A stretch of 64,000 nucleotides of DNA from Acanthaster planci (lineage: Eukaryota > Echinodermata > Asteroidea > Valvatida > Acanthasteridae), in assembly GCF_001949145.1 (NCBI RefSeq), contig NW_019091746.1, positions 15,470 to 79,469 on the forward strand, written 5' to 3'. Positions 42,501 through 47,665 of the stretch are shown here, one piece after another. Both the position numbers and the translations under genes were made by a program. The notes beneath the pieces are model-generated. The model was not told where the DNA came from. It saw only the letters and a list, made by a program, of their open reading frames with translations, and searched no databases. Each line of letters begins with the position of its first letter. Position 1 is the first letter of the stretch.

Positions 42501-44522
42501 AGCTGAGTGGTAAACCAACTTGTCAAAACAACGTACATGCATGTACATGTATTTATGCATGTACCGCTACATGTAAAGTACCTACCCACTGTACCATACA
42601 TGTAGATGTACATGTCATTACCCATGAGAAAGATTCAAGTCTAATTCAACTTACAACTTGTCCCCAGAAAAAGTGTTATTTGTTCCACAGAGGATGTGCA
42701 CACTCTTTTAAGAATTCTTTTTTCATCTCTGCGGTAGACATACTGCCAAAACTAATATTCTTATACAGGTATATAAGAAAGCCATTCTTGGAAATAGAAA
42801 ATTAATCTTGTTTAAAGAAAATGTTTAAGAAAATACATTTTGGAAAAGGAAATATTTTTTGAAATATTGAGCAATTAATACTACAAGAAAATGTTTCTTC
42901 TTTTAAGAAAAATATCTGGTTATATAAGAAAGCAATTCTTGAAAAAAGAATTAAATCTTGTTTCAAAAACTACAGATTTGGCAAGAAAATATTTCTCGAA
43001 ATATTGAGCATTTAATACTACGCGTACAAGCACATGTACATGTACATGAATATGATTCCTCTTTTAAGAAAATTACTTTTTTTGTAACACATCTTTTCTT
43101 TAAATAAGAAAAGAAATCTTGCTTCAAAAAAAATATTTCAAAAACCTTCAGGCAGAATAGAGGGCACTGTTTGGTGCTCTTTTTAAAGTTGTTAAGTGTG
43201 TTCAGTTGCCAAGAGCAAACATTTTCTTAATGTATTTCGTCATTTTTATTCTGCCACAGTTACATGTATGTCCAAAAGTTATGTTCACTGCCATGTTTGA
43301 ATTAAGTTACCATAGATTTAGGAGGGCTATGTTTTTGAAACTAATTGTTTCAGATGTTTCAGGATTGGGAAGATTAAAAATTGTTTAAAATTCAGATCTA
43401 CTGTTTCATAGTTTGCAAATGTGTTTACGTGTTTTACAGCACACATATTGAACTGTACATGCAAGCTTCACTTGGCATGTCTAAGAGTACATGTTCTCTT
43501 GTTGTGAAACCTGATAGAAATCTACACCTTAGAATTGTCATGAATACATTGTAGAAGAATAAAAGTAAAGCATAGTGCTCAAAAGAAGGTTTTGAAATTC
43601 AAAGTTTGCTTTCAACATATTCATTCTTTAACATTGTTATCCAAATGTGCAAGGCATGATGAAATGATTCAAATCAAATGTCACAACGTCAGTGCATAGT
43701 ACTATATATGCTGTTTCATGTTTTGGGCAGATTTAATTGTCAATTTTGTCAAATGATTTTGAGTATTTTCCACAGTGCCAATGAGCCACACCGTATTTCA
43801 AACTACAAGTAATTACTGGAAACAGAACATACATATCCCATACTGTCACATCCCCAGTTACCCCCAACCCCGTGGACATAACCTTCGGCAGTTATTTGCA
43901 CTCTCATGCAAAATGAGATACCAGATACAAGACATGAATTATGCCTGGGACTTTTGGGTGTTTGAACTCAATTGCTGCACAATTTAAACTGAACGTTTAT
44001 TTTACAGGGATTCCTTCTGTCACTGCAGCGTTGAGTGGTTACGTTTGGGCAGACAGGAACTCTCGAACTGTTTCATCCCAGAGTAGCCTAGGCGGCACCA
44101 GCCTGACTCTCTCTTGTACACTGGTCTCGAGTTGACCCTGGTCTTGAGTTGTTCCTCAGGTATCTGGCCAGCCCTTGAATTGGACTGCTAGTCCGATACC
44201 CACAGTAGAACCCTACGTAAATGAAAATGCAAACCTTTTCTAAACACCCATCTAGTACATATATTCGACAATGTTGAAGGGTGTAATTATACAGGATATT
44301 ATTATAATAGTAGTTCCAACCACTATCTCAAATATTTACAAAATAGTGACCACTCCGTACCTTGACGCGACTAACCTTTAAAAGTGATCAATGCAATCAT
44401 AAATCTAAGTTCTCTAATACATTTTCGTTACTAAAGTAATCACTTATCTTAATGTAAATAACCGAAAGTTTACTCTATTTCCAAAATAGACTTACAGGTT
44501 GTGTAGACACCTGGTTCCTCAT
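1449..44522 (-). CDS. Shank: SHANK-family postsynaptic scaffold: whole gene model, 17 exons, 3' end outside window
   Basis: SHANK proteins are multidomain scaffolds under the membrane of excitatory synapses and other cell contacts. They link receptor-associated proteins to the actin cytoskeleton. Hand-splicing the minus strand gives one uninterrupted frame of about 1407 codons: ubiquitin-like F0 domain (residues about 49-137), ankyrin repeats (about 145-385), SH3 (482-536), PDZ (566-660), then a Ser/Pro-rich tail (from 704). Domain order and many sequence blocks match vertebrate SHANK: GKAGKFLEEER in F0, YNQES and LFRGGNR in the ankyrin block, GWFPSDCV in SH3, GFGFILRGAK and FPALQYLE in PDZ. 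All 16 junctions are GT..AG and phase-compatible, and exon lengths equal codon counts. The SAM domain and stop codon are not in the window. The start exon is the least certain part. Confidence 0.95.
5222..5816. mobile_element. piggyBac-derived MITE, copy 1
   Basis: A 595-bp element with TTAA at both ends (5222-5225 and 5813-5816). The left end reads CCACTACCAGCCGGGG and the right end reverse-complements to CCACTTCGTGCTGGGC, both close to the termini of the larger piggyBac element at 11538-15022. Its interior, with repeated AACAAAAGACC and GCTGCTGGGCATT, is shared with the copies at 6493 and 30431. It has no transposase and is presumably mobilised in trans. TTAA target duplication is the known signature of the piggyBac superfamily. 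Confidence 0.85.
6111..6279. mobile_element. Short inverted-repeat element (MITE candidate), copy 1
   Basis: Begins AGATATGGGACGGAG and ends CTCTGTCCCATATCT, which are inverted copies of each other. Its interior (ACACACTCTAGACTATTG, TAAAGAATTCCTGAGATT, CACAATGACCAACACA-type blocks) recurs almost unchanged at 31319-31479, so this is a dispersed family of about 170 bp. It has no coding capacity. The target duplication is not clear. Confidence 0.7.
6319..6387 (-). CDS. Shank: Shank exon 16
   Basis: A 69-nt exon too short to appear as an ORF, found by splice signals: acceptor TGTATGCAG before 6387 and donor GTAAGGAT after 6319. It encodes PPQSQPSLTKMKAEKAQLEMQAL (split phases 1 and 1) and joins the PDZ exon to DELDEAIAKAE of exon 17 without a frame change. 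The charged sequence is probably helical. It corresponds to the linker between PDZ and Pro-rich region. Confidence 0.85.
6493..7247. mobile_element. piggyBac-derived MITE, copy 2, carrying a nested insertion
   Basis: TTAA at 6493-6496 and 7244-7247. The left terminus is CCACTTGCCGACGGGCACC. The right terminus reverse-complements to CCACTTGCTACTGGGTGC, nearly identical to the 11538 element. Its interior is homologous to copy 1 (ACAAAAGAGCTGG, CTGCTGGGAATTG). It is longer than copy 1 because a second TTAA-flanked element (6966-7159) has inserted into it. Confidence 0.85.
6966..7159. mobile_element. Nested TTAA-flanked MITE of a different family
   Basis: Flanked by TTAA at 6966-6969 and 7156-7159. 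Termini are CCCCTTCGCACCGG and, on the other strand, CCCCTTAATGCTGCG, so a 6-bp perfect inverted repeat with weak extension. It lies wholly inside the copy-2 MITE and is absent from copy 1, which gives the order of insertion. The 5'-CCC start and TTAA target fit piggyBac-type mobilisation. Confidence 0.7.
7248..9095 (-). other. Remainder of Shank intron 15
   Basis: Intron sequence holding the hairpin element at 8036-8281. AT-rich blocks with CGATATC and ATATCG motifs occur at 7420-7475 and again in inverted form at 8570-8640, so the whole 7.4-8.7 kb block may be one older composite element. The ORF at 8157-8708 runs through this repeat and is not credible as a gene. Confidence 0.5.
8036..8281. 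mobile_element. Hairpin-type MITE with about 44-bp inverted repeats
   Basis: The arm at 8041-8084 (GTTTTCCAATACTCGACTT, then CCGTCTCAGGCTTCA) is the inverse of the arm at 8235-8276 (TGAAGCCTGAGACGG, then GAGTATTGGAAAAC). GTACGT flanks or slightly overlaps both ends (8034 region and 8277-8282), a possible target duplication. The 150-bp loop has no coding potential. The family is not identified. Confidence 0.75.
9096..9252 (-). CDS. Shank: Shank exon 15: C-terminal part of PDZ
   Basis: Encodes INGQDVSTAPHQYVVSLVIN through LRKK (residues 629-680). The acceptor TTTTACATCAG precedes 9252; the donor GTGAGTAC follows 9096. It contains the second helix and last strand of the PDZ fold (HQYVVSLV, MKVVTL), plus a basic linker. 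It ends in phase 1 and joins exon 16. Confidence 0.93.
9607..9734 (-). CDS. Shank: Shank exon 14: middle of PDZ
   Basis: Encodes PQGATSAFKPTKEFPALQYL through DFVLE (587-628). The block FPALQYLE followed by AGLKRGDFVLE is characteristic of the SHANK PDZ. The acceptor CACTTAG precedes 9734 and the donor GTACATG follows 9607; the donor's intron side is already a TACATGTA repeat. Confidence 0.95.
10196..10287 (-). CDS. Shank: Shank exon 13: start of PDZ
   Basis: A 92-nt exon encoding LTTQTKEGEPRVVFVERKKK and GFGFILRGAK (556-585). GFGF is the carboxylate-binding loop that holds the C-terminal ligand, and the GFGFxLRGAK form is typical of SHANK. The acceptor CATTCTCCAG precedes 10287; the donor GTAAGTTAAA follows 10196. 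Confidence 0.95.
10288..11537 (-). other. Left part of Shank intron 12
   Basis: No gene or recognisable element between the PDZ exon and the left end of the piggyBac insertion. There are scattered TACATGTAC runs (10640, 10829, 11239) and ordinary AT-rich sequence. ORFs at 10391-10669 and 11352-11795 have no supporting signals. Confidence 0.5.
12153..13672 (+). pseudogene. piggyBac (DDE_Tnp_1_7) transposase, inactivated
   Basis: Transposases of this family cut and paste DNA at TTAA with a DDD catalytic triad. Reading from ATG at 12153, an acidic Ser-rich N terminus runs through two frame changes (about 12195 and 12300). The main ORF (12346 onward) contains LKYGFTGNGG, TVELKAFLGLCIMMGI and PQRDISVNDSLLKFYRRLHF, a typical piggyBac core. 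Near 13090 the frame shifts to FQSANLGISGCLLAMVWRDK and VIEYNARK. The next family block, GGVDxxDQ with the third catalytic Asp, is missing. The sequence resumes at KCLKWYKKLFFYLLHLMLVN (about 13290) in another frame. The Cys/His C-terminal finger appears in pieces: RRCVLC, then FECGTCHQPFCITPCFKEYH ending at the TGA at 13670-13672. It cannot make active enzyme. Confidence 0.88.
13790..14140 (+). repeat. About 125-bp tandem repeat inside the piggyBac element
   Basis: The block CACTAATTGGTCATATTTTC starts at 13918 and again at 14043, with flanking text (GGCAAATTT, TTGAAAAA, TTTGAGGATGTTGTA) repeated at the same spacing. There are two full units plus a diverged partial one. It lies between the transposase stop and the right terminus. 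Confidence 0.75.
15023..15579 (-). other. Shank intron 12, right of the transposon
   Basis: About 550 bp between the piggyBac right end and the SH3 exon. I see no gene; single TGTACATGTACAC runs occur at 15062 and 15457. Confidence 0.5.
15580..15721 (-). CDS. Shank: Shank exon 12: second half of SH3 and linker to PDZ
   Basis: Encodes HGIGEFNFWEGEVGNSRGWF followed by PSDCVREV (509-536), the RT/n-Src end and last strands of an SH3 fold; GWFP is the hallmark. A charged linker with MRERKANFGE follows. The acceptor GCTGTTTCAG precedes 15721; the donor GTATGACTA follows 15580. The phase-2 end joins exon 13 as codon AGT. Confidence 0.93.
16414..16669. mobile_element. Inverted-repeat MITE candidate, 256 bp
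   Basis: The left arm, TGTATGGATAATGCCAGAAA then GGTGTCCCTGTCACATCTGAC, is the imperfect inverse of the right arm, which on the other strand reads TGTATGGGTAATTCCAAATT then GTGTCCCAGTTACATCTGAC. Arms are about 70-80 bp with small indels. It has no coding capacity, and no family is assigned. Confidence 0.7.
16925..17215 (-). mobile_element. LINE reverse-transcriptase 3' fragment (CR1/L2/Jockey type)
   Basis: On the minus strand one frame reads SIWWENHRICEIYKCINNLS. After a frame change the text is FQYLGTLGWNKLTTAQIEA then KSLIQFKSLLN. This pattern, a conserved Tyr/Trp block then a Ser/Phe-Lys block ending the ORF, is the usual C terminus of non-LTR retrotransposon polymerases. It is frameshifted and truncated, so a dead fragment in the same orientation as the host gene. 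Confidence 0.65.
17267..17446 (-). CDS. Shank: Shank exon 11: linker and first half of SH3
   Basis: Encodes residues 449-507, including a Ser/basic linker (KRSGSVGSMGRSAAVARMVH) and KLYICIKPYTAQEYGELTLM, the first SH3 strands. The acceptor could be used at two overlapping AG sites; only the first (exon start 17446) keeps the frame, giving codon GAG, since the second leads to a stop. The donor GTAAGCAC follows 17267. Confidence 0.92.
18103..18294 (-). CDS. Shank: Shank exon 10: linker after the ankyrin block
   Basis: Encodes IQQEVPSYNNRRRCSSLTAV through DDDSIPE (385-447). EVPSYNNRRR corresponds to the conserved segment after the ankyrin repeats in vertebrate SHANKs, followed by a Ser-rich stretch with RTVSEPF. 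The acceptor TTCTTGACAG precedes 18294; the donor GTATGTAAG follows 18103. Confidence 0.92.
18295..19746 (-). other. Shank intron 9
   Basis: About 1.45 kb with scattered TACATGTAC motifs (18358, 18445, 19123). I see no gene, no splice-flanked exon and no clear transposon. Confidence 0.5.
19747..19813 (-). CDS. Shank: Shank exon 9: end of the ankyrin block
   Basis: A 67-nt exon found by splice signals and similarity. It encodes VAIVSNNFSLGEMIKNYSEE DV (362-383) and matches the SHANK segment with IKNH in vertebrates. The acceptor GTCACTAG precedes 19813; the donor GTGAGTAGTG follows 19747, ending in phase 1. Confidence 0.9.
20126..20320 (-). CDS. Shank: Shank exon 8: ankyrin repeats
   Basis: Encodes ACRYGRIQHLQLLIYYGADI through SQTPFQ (297-361), about two ankyrin repeats. 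AGNTPLHVSAAYNQESAA and LFRGGNR are strongly SHANK-like. The acceptor CTGTCAACAG precedes 20320; the donor GTGAGAATTG follows 20126. Both ends are in phase 0. Confidence 0.96.
20780..21430. repeat. Tandem array of about 148-bp units
   Basis: The block CACTCCCTTTTCAAGATATC or variants starts near 20794, 20941, 21090, 21238 and 21385, spacing 147-149 bp. Each unit also carries GTCACGTGACTTGTC and TTGAACCCAATCGGACAT-like text. The middle copies are most alike; the outer ones are diverged. There is no ORF across it. Confidence 0.85.
22740..22900. repeat. Degenerate GTGAAAA/GTGCGAA simple repeat
   Basis: Repeated words GTGAAAA, GTGCGAA and GTGTGAA at irregular spacing across about 150 bp. ORFs on the other strand here are the low-complexity translation of this repeat. 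Confidence 0.65.
24160..24330. repeat. TGTGAAAA-type minisatellite
   Basis: TGTGTGAAAAGGTGTGAAAA and the spacer ATATTTTCCTACTTG recur two to three times with a period of about 45 bp, followed by weaker copies. Similar words occur in the stretch at 22740-22900. Confidence 0.65.
25188..25355 (-). CDS. Shank: Shank exon 7: ankyrin repeats
   Basis: Encodes LLLSLGASPNYKDSRGLTAL through GWKEIHH (241-296). GASPNYKDSRGLTALY is almost diagnostic of SHANK ankyrin repeats. The acceptor TTTTGGCAG precedes 25355. The donor GTATGGGA follows 25188; the apparent continued ORF beyond it is intronic. Confidence 0.96.
25766..25917 (-). CDS. Shank: Shank exon 6: ankyrin repeats
   Basis: Encodes TPLTVAASMKNSEEVIQALI through NQSIIE (191-240), including GGAHLDYRARDGKTAFHKAV, a canonical ankyrin repeat. 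The acceptor TTCTTCCAG precedes 25917; the donor GTACCAGTC follows 25766. It joins exon 7 as SIIELLLSLGA. Confidence 0.95.
26240..26420 (-). CDS. Shank: Shank exon 5: end of F0 domain, start of ankyrin block
   Basis: Encodes FKYKRRVYKQIKLDIKEVRK through EESTG (130-189). The FKYKRRVYKQ strand closes the ubiquitin-like domain; DPNIHEESTGETPLT begins the ankyrin repeats. The acceptor TCTGTGTAG precedes 26420; the donor GTTTGTATT follows 26240 and is weaker than the others, but phase 1 fits exon 6 exactly. Confidence 0.93.
27121..27180. repeat. Cluster of GTACATGTAC palindromes
   Basis: CGTACACGTACTCGTACAGT, then ACATGTACATGTAC, then CATGTACGTACATGTAC: overlapping self-complementary words within 60 bp, one of the densest examples of the window-wide motif. 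Confidence 0.7.
27700..28680 (+). mobile_element. CR1/L2-like LINE, internally deleted 3' part
   Basis: The plus strand reads KQKKPPFPVKEVTYRNIKSI, then CYKSTLESIFNKHAPLKSKT (27725-27940), the typical linker after the endonuclease. At 27986 it jumps to YKAINGLVPRYLMN and the C-terminal GDRAFAMAAPKLWNALPGHI with VKTYLFNVAF (to 28260). The reverse transcriptase core is missing. The 3' UTR ends in GTTATTATTATTATT near 28675, the tail type of this clade. A transposon end sits at the internal junction. Confidence 0.8.
27949..27985. mobile_element. Orphan piggyBac-type terminus inside the LINE
   Basis: The 37 bp GTCTCTGATTCCGGAGTACC followed by CGGCAGGAAGTGG and TTAA (27982-27985) is the reverse of the left end of the 11538 piggyBac element. 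No partner terminus is found on the left. It lies exactly where the LINE coding text skips. Confidence 0.65.
28776..28904 (-). CDS. Shank: Shank exon 4: F0 domain
   Basis: Encodes PLTDSLNFGFYLPPSHGKAG through MPFLE (87-129). LNFGFYLPPSHGKAGKFLEE aligns without gaps to the vertebrate SHANK N-terminal domain. The acceptor CTTTGATAG precedes 28904; the donor GTACTTTTTC follows 28776. Both ends are in phase 0. Confidence 0.95.
29414..29911. mobile_element. Foldback element: 498-bp long inverted repeat
   Basis: AGTCTTGTTTACAAGACCTT at 29414 is mirrored by GAAAGTCTTGTAAACAAGACT ending at 29911, and the arms stay complementary inward: TTTTATTCGCAAAC, GTCAGAGGGCCCCTTCTCAA, CACGTCACTCACGTA, then GCGCTCTCCCACGAAC. 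The arms meet near 29650-29660 around a short GTGAGAGT centre. Arms are about 240 bp with few mismatches. There is no protein. It could be a foldback MITE or a recent palindromic duplication. Confidence 0.85.
30431..31014. mobile_element. piggyBac-derived MITE, copy 3, degraded left end
   Basis: The right terminus CCACCTGGCAGCATGTGG is followed by TTAA (31011-31014). The interior (AACAAAAGACCGAGCTGCTG, CTGGCTGAAATACTCGAGCG) matches copies at 5222 and 6493. The left terminus is not clearly recognisable; similarity starts around 30431-30470, so the left boundary is approximate. Confidence 0.7.
31080..31151 (-). CDS. Shank: Shank exon 3: F0 domain
   Basis: A 72-nt exon not visible as an ORF, encoding NCFCFRRDRTIWFAKLQLLK SLSK (63-86). 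Two acceptors are possible. The distal one (TTTTGCTTTCAG before 31151) keeps phase 0 with exon 2 and gives the same length as vertebrate SHANK between IPDL and WAAK; the proximal one (before 31134) would break the frame. The donor GTAAGAATTC follows 31080. Confidence 0.88.
31319..31479. mobile_element. Short inverted-repeat element, copy 2
   Basis: Same family as 6111-6279. Starts AATATGGGGCCGATGGGTAC and ends TCTCCGCCCCATACA, with the shared interior ACACACTCTAGACTATTG and TAAAGAATTCCTGAGATT. By eye it is clearly homologous along the full length, in the same orientation. Confidence 0.7.
32093..32160 (+). mobile_element. SINE fragment
   Basis: CCTCTGGGGTTTTCCTCCCA and AACTGCTTCTCATTCCTCTC match the middle of the SINE at 45128-45500. 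Both flanks of that SINE are missing here. Confidence 0.6.
33036..33194 (-). CDS. Shank: Shank exon 2: N-terminal tail and first F0 strand
   Basis: Encodes VRAAQTTAQSGSMELPFSNG, a Ser/Gly-rich tail, and DFFKIRVRIPELEVE (10-62), whose last part matches the first strand of the SHANK F0 domain (VRVGIPDL in vertebrates). The acceptor TTTTTTGTACCGTTAG precedes 33194; the donor GTATGTGAAG follows 33036. Met at 33158 is an alternative start if the upstream exon is non-coding. Confidence 0.88.
35240..35270. repeat. TACATGTACATGTAC run
   Basis: Four consecutive ACATGT units (TTACATGTACATGTACATGT, then ACATGTACGG), one of the longest uninterrupted examples of the window-wide palindromic motif. Confidence 0.75.
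35796..36748. mobile_element. Non-autonomous DNA transposon candidate, 953 bp
   Basis: The left end AGGGTTTTTACACTAAACGA followed by TTCCCCGGGAAAT, and the right end read on the other strand, AGGCCTTTTCACACTGCAGA followed by CAATCCCCGGGAAAT, form imperfect inverted repeats. TTCACACTA and CCCCAGGGATTT-type words recur inside both ends. The only ORF (36310-36600, plus) has no recognisable domain. No clear target duplication was found. Confidence 0.6.
42770..43020. repeat. Diverged AAGAAA-rich tandem duplication
   Basis: TATATAAGAAAGCCATTCTTG at 42770 recurs as TATATAAGAAAGCAATTCTTG near 42921, and AAATATTGAGCAATTAATACTAC near 42863 recurs near 43000. The unit is about 137-150 bp with indels. 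It is composed largely of TTCTT/AAGAA words. Confidence 0.6.
44496..44522 (-). CDS. Shank: Putative Shank exon 1 coding part (ATG)
   Basis: ATG at 44522 opens nine codons (MRNQVSTQP) ending at a strong donor, GTAAGTCTA, in phase 0. Splicing to 33194 gives MRNQVSTQPVRAAQTTAQSG in frame with exon 2. An in-frame stop precedes the ATG and there is no other upstream Met. The 150 bp upstream (44600-44750) is locally rich in CG dinucleotides compared with its surroundings, as expected near a promoter. No protein similarity supports the exon itself, so the call rests on signals and phase. Confidence 0.5.
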
Positions 44523-44599
44523 GTTCTTGGGAACTCTTGAGTCTCGTATACTTTTTAGTTCGCCTTGCGTATCAATCAGGGTTTATCTTCACTGATATA

Positions 44600-44750
44600 C
44601 TAACTAGCTGGATAGTCGCAGTTTCAGTCTCGATTTCAGCGAAATCGTCGAGGCTGGCAAGACGTGCCCTCTCCTCGGACTCTCCGACACAAGTCCCCTT
44701 TAAACCCAGAACATTTTCTAAAACCCGCCAAAATTTCTACCTACGACACC
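44600..44750 (-). promoter_or_regulatory. Possible promoter/5' UTR region of Shank
   Basis: A short stretch with many CG dinucleotides (ATTTCAGCGAAATCGTCGAG, GACGTGCCC, CTCGGACTCTCCGACAC) in otherwise CG-poor AT-rich DNA, just upstream of the putative first ATG on the minus strand. No TATA box is evident. The transcription start cannot be placed. Confidence 0.3.
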
Positions 44751-45127
44751 CTCAATCCTTTTGTTGTATGATCCTGGTGACCCAACAAAAAAGGACTTAC
44801 TCAAGCAAGAAACAAGCTATCCAATGGCGTTTGTCTGTTCTTCAAATGAAACTATCTAATTTAAATAAAAATACTACATGGAAACACTGGCCAAATAAAA
44901 TCAACAATTTGTTTCTTTCAACGCATGCTCATGTTACTTAGAATATTTTTGTTCCCATGCGTAAATAAAGAGTTATTTCTCTTGATCAAATTAATCCCAC
45001 TACGTGACACATACACTATGCAGCCATGTTAAATTGAAACCCAAAATGGCTGAGCTGATGATTGTAAGGAGCCAACAATTAACCAGGTACATATAAACTT
45101 GAAATGAAATATGTTCGTTCACTACCT

Positions 45128-45500
45128 GGGGAGTCAGGTTGGCAAGAAAGTTCTTTCCTCACCTTCCACCTCTGTGGTTCCAGGTTCAATTCCCAGCCCT
45201 GTCCACATGTAGATTGGGTTTTCAGTCCCTATTCGTAACTGACTTCGTGGGTTTTACCCAGAATAATCCTCTGGGGTTTTCCTCCCACCTCTAAAACTCT
45301 AACTGCTTCTTGCTGTCTCCCCTTTACTGATGTTGGTGAATGTGGGTCATTTGGCGGCTGCCCGAGGCGCCCTTGTATCCCATCGGCTCAACCATGTTTA
45401 AATGTATTCATTGTTCCACGTTTAATGTCTTAATTGTACAGCACGTTTGAACATACTCCTATCCATATGAAATTTGCACTTTATAAATAATTATTATTAT
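45128..45500 (+). mobile_element. tRNA-derived SINE, full length
   Basis: A tRNA-like head with a box-B-like GGTTCAATTCC (45183-45193) and a box-A-like segment upstream. A central part contains CCTCTGGGGTTTTCCTCCCA, and the 3' end is TTTGCACTTTATAAATAATT ATTATTATTA of the kind used by CR1/L2 LINEs. TACCTGG occurs at 45123-45129 and again at 45501-45507, a likely 7-bp target duplication. Relatives lie at 32093 and 52161. Confidence 0.7.
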
Positions 45501-45579
45501 TACCTGGTATTTGTCACAATTTGTTGTGAAAATACGGTACCTGAAATTTAATCCTTGCACAGGAAGACCTTTATTCTGC

Positions 45580-46200
45580 ATATTTTTATAAAATCAACTC
45601 TGTCTTCAGAAAAGATTGTTCCATAGCAGAAAATCTGCATTTCCCCCAAAAATTCTTGTATTGGTATAATTAACATTTGAGTTGAGAAATGTTTTCTTGT
45701 TTTATATTGGAAACGTCATCTGAACTAACATTTAGGAACAAAATTTTAGAAAAACTCTTCCTTTCTTCTTAAGAAGAAGATCTTGTAAAGGAATTACATG
45801 TAGTTCTTGTACCACCAAAGAAAAACACTGCAGATGGTAAGAAAACCACCAACAAAAAACTTCTTCATTGTGCAAGAAAAATTTTATTAATTCAAGAAAA
45901 CACCTTTTCTTCTGTCACTCAATAGAAAATTTCAATGAGAAAATTTTTCTCGCAGATTTTCTTGATACTAGAATAAAATATAAAAAAATTAAATCTTAAA
46001 CCAGATCTTTTTCTTCCACAATAGGAAAAGGTATTGTGCCAATTTTTCTTTGAGTAAAGGGTAGAAAAAATTTTTACTTCAGAATTCTTCAATCAAGAAT
46101 GATATGAAAATAAGAAACAACAGTTTCTAAACATGAAGTGATCAAACCAAAATATTGGTGTCACTCCCTAGAAAAAAAGACTTTTAAAAAAATTTTTCTC
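45580..46200. other. AT-rich AAGAAAA/TTTTCTT block
   Basis: About 600 bp dominated by TTTTCTT, AAGAAAA and AAATTTTTCT words on both strands, similar in composition to 42770-43140. No ORF, terminal repeat or clear period was found. Confidence 0.4.
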
Positions 46201-47278
46201 CATTGTGCTTGGTTAGGTCAAAGTGTGGAAGTGATAATCTGGAAATGACTTTGAGTAATCAGAACTGAATGGAGAGCCCATACTATGCACAAAGGACCTA
46301 AGGGGATTTAAGACATCCTTTGTTTGGGTAAAGGGATTTGCTAGGGAGTAAACTACCAACTCCTTTGTATTGGCCATGAGTGACACTATACCAGGTAGCT
46401 ATGGACCTTTTCTATGTGAACTGGTCTACACATGCGCCAAAATTTTTACAAGGGCAGTTGAAACATGGCTGAACAGAAGAACTGGGGGGGGGAAAGAATG
46501 AAAATGCCTTTAAAGTCAAGAGTTGTGCCTCCCTACATATTTTTCAGGTACCAGAAATATTTTGCCAAATAAAACAACAGCAGCTTTTACCGGAAAGAAA
46601 ACTCAACACACGTCACATGTACATGTACCGGTACCAGTACTGGTACATACATGTGTACACATGTACATCAATGTACAGTACATGCAGCTCGCAAAACGAA
46701 TGCTTTACATTTTTACATGTGCAGTAGTTGTTATTCAGTAAAAAATAAAATTGACAGAAAAATGAAAATGAGAACAAGACAGATGTACCGGGGGGGTACC
46801 AGTACTTACATGTACATGGACATTGACATGTGCATGTAAAAAAACGTCTTTTTTGTACATCCACGGAAAAGTCTTACATTGTACATGTACACTGTACATG
46901 TTTCAGACAAAACACCAATCCAAGCCTACCCATACAAACATACACTCGTTAGATGCTTGAGGAAACATTATTTGGAGTAACATTTCTGGAAGAATTCAGC
47001 ATGCATGAACCGGTAGCATCTTACATGTCCATGTCTTGCTGGAGTTGCAACCTTCTTGTTCTCATTTACACATGCATGTACATGTACAATGTACCTACCC
47101 GTACATGTACTGAAATGCTAACATAAAGAACAAAAACGAACGATCAGCTTCTAAACAGATATCATTAATTTCAACCTTTCTTGTGGTGAATCTCTGTCTA
47201 AAATTCATCAAAATCTGCAAACCTGCCTTCTCAAATTTCAGGGGTTTTACAAGTACGTGCACATGTGCAAACACTTAC

Positions 47279-47665
47279 ATTTTCCTCGAGGTGTGGTATA
47301 TCAGCATAAATGGGCAAGTCAAATTCATCTGTTGAAGAAACACCAATTTCCTCCAAAAAGAAAACCATACTTGGCATTTCATCATGGCAATTAAGTTTAT
47401 CCTCCAAGTAAGCTAATCGATGCCTGAGGACGTTCACCATTCCCAAAAGCTGAATGTAGCTTGGTTCCTGTTCATACATGTATCGATGGTAAGCTGCTGA
47501 CCTCATCTTGTACTTGTAATAAGTTTGTAGAAACGCTTTTACATGGAAGTTACTTGCACTCTGCCCAGACTTCATGTTGGATGGCAAATTAGTAGAGCTT
47601 GTTTTTAAGCTGAGAGTTGGGGCATATGAATGAATACTTCGCTTATTTTGTTCTTCCATTTTCAT
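47279..47665 (-). CDS. Exon-like ORF of unknown function, possible alternative Shank first exon
   Basis: ATG at 47665 opens 129 codons without stop, ending at donor GTAAGTGTTTGC after 47279 in phase 0. The protein begins MKMEEQNKRSIHSYAP and contains a basic/aromatic segment (AFLQTYYKYKMRSAAYHRYM), a leucine-rich probable coiled coil (NVLRHRLAYLEDKL) and an acidic end (DIPHLEEN). I do not recognise a family. The composition looks coding, unlike the Tyr/Cys/Val ORFs made by the local repeats. The donor phase is compatible with Shank exon 2 at 33194, so it may be an alternative start, or an exon of a separate upstream gene. Confidence 0.4.

Larger units (their letters stand above)
33195..44495 (-). 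other. Putative Shank intron 1, 11.3 kb
   Basis: Long stretch without a gene that I can support. It holds the TIR element at 35796-36748, dense TACATGTA clusters (for example 33410-33620, 34550-34680, 35240-35270, 39000-39070), and a diverged AAGAAA-rich duplication (42770-43020). ORFs at 39404-39766, 39790-40173 and 40551-40781 have no domain or splice support. A block near 37344-37600 starting GGCAGATCCAGGGGGTTGC may be another old MITE. Confidence 0.5.
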
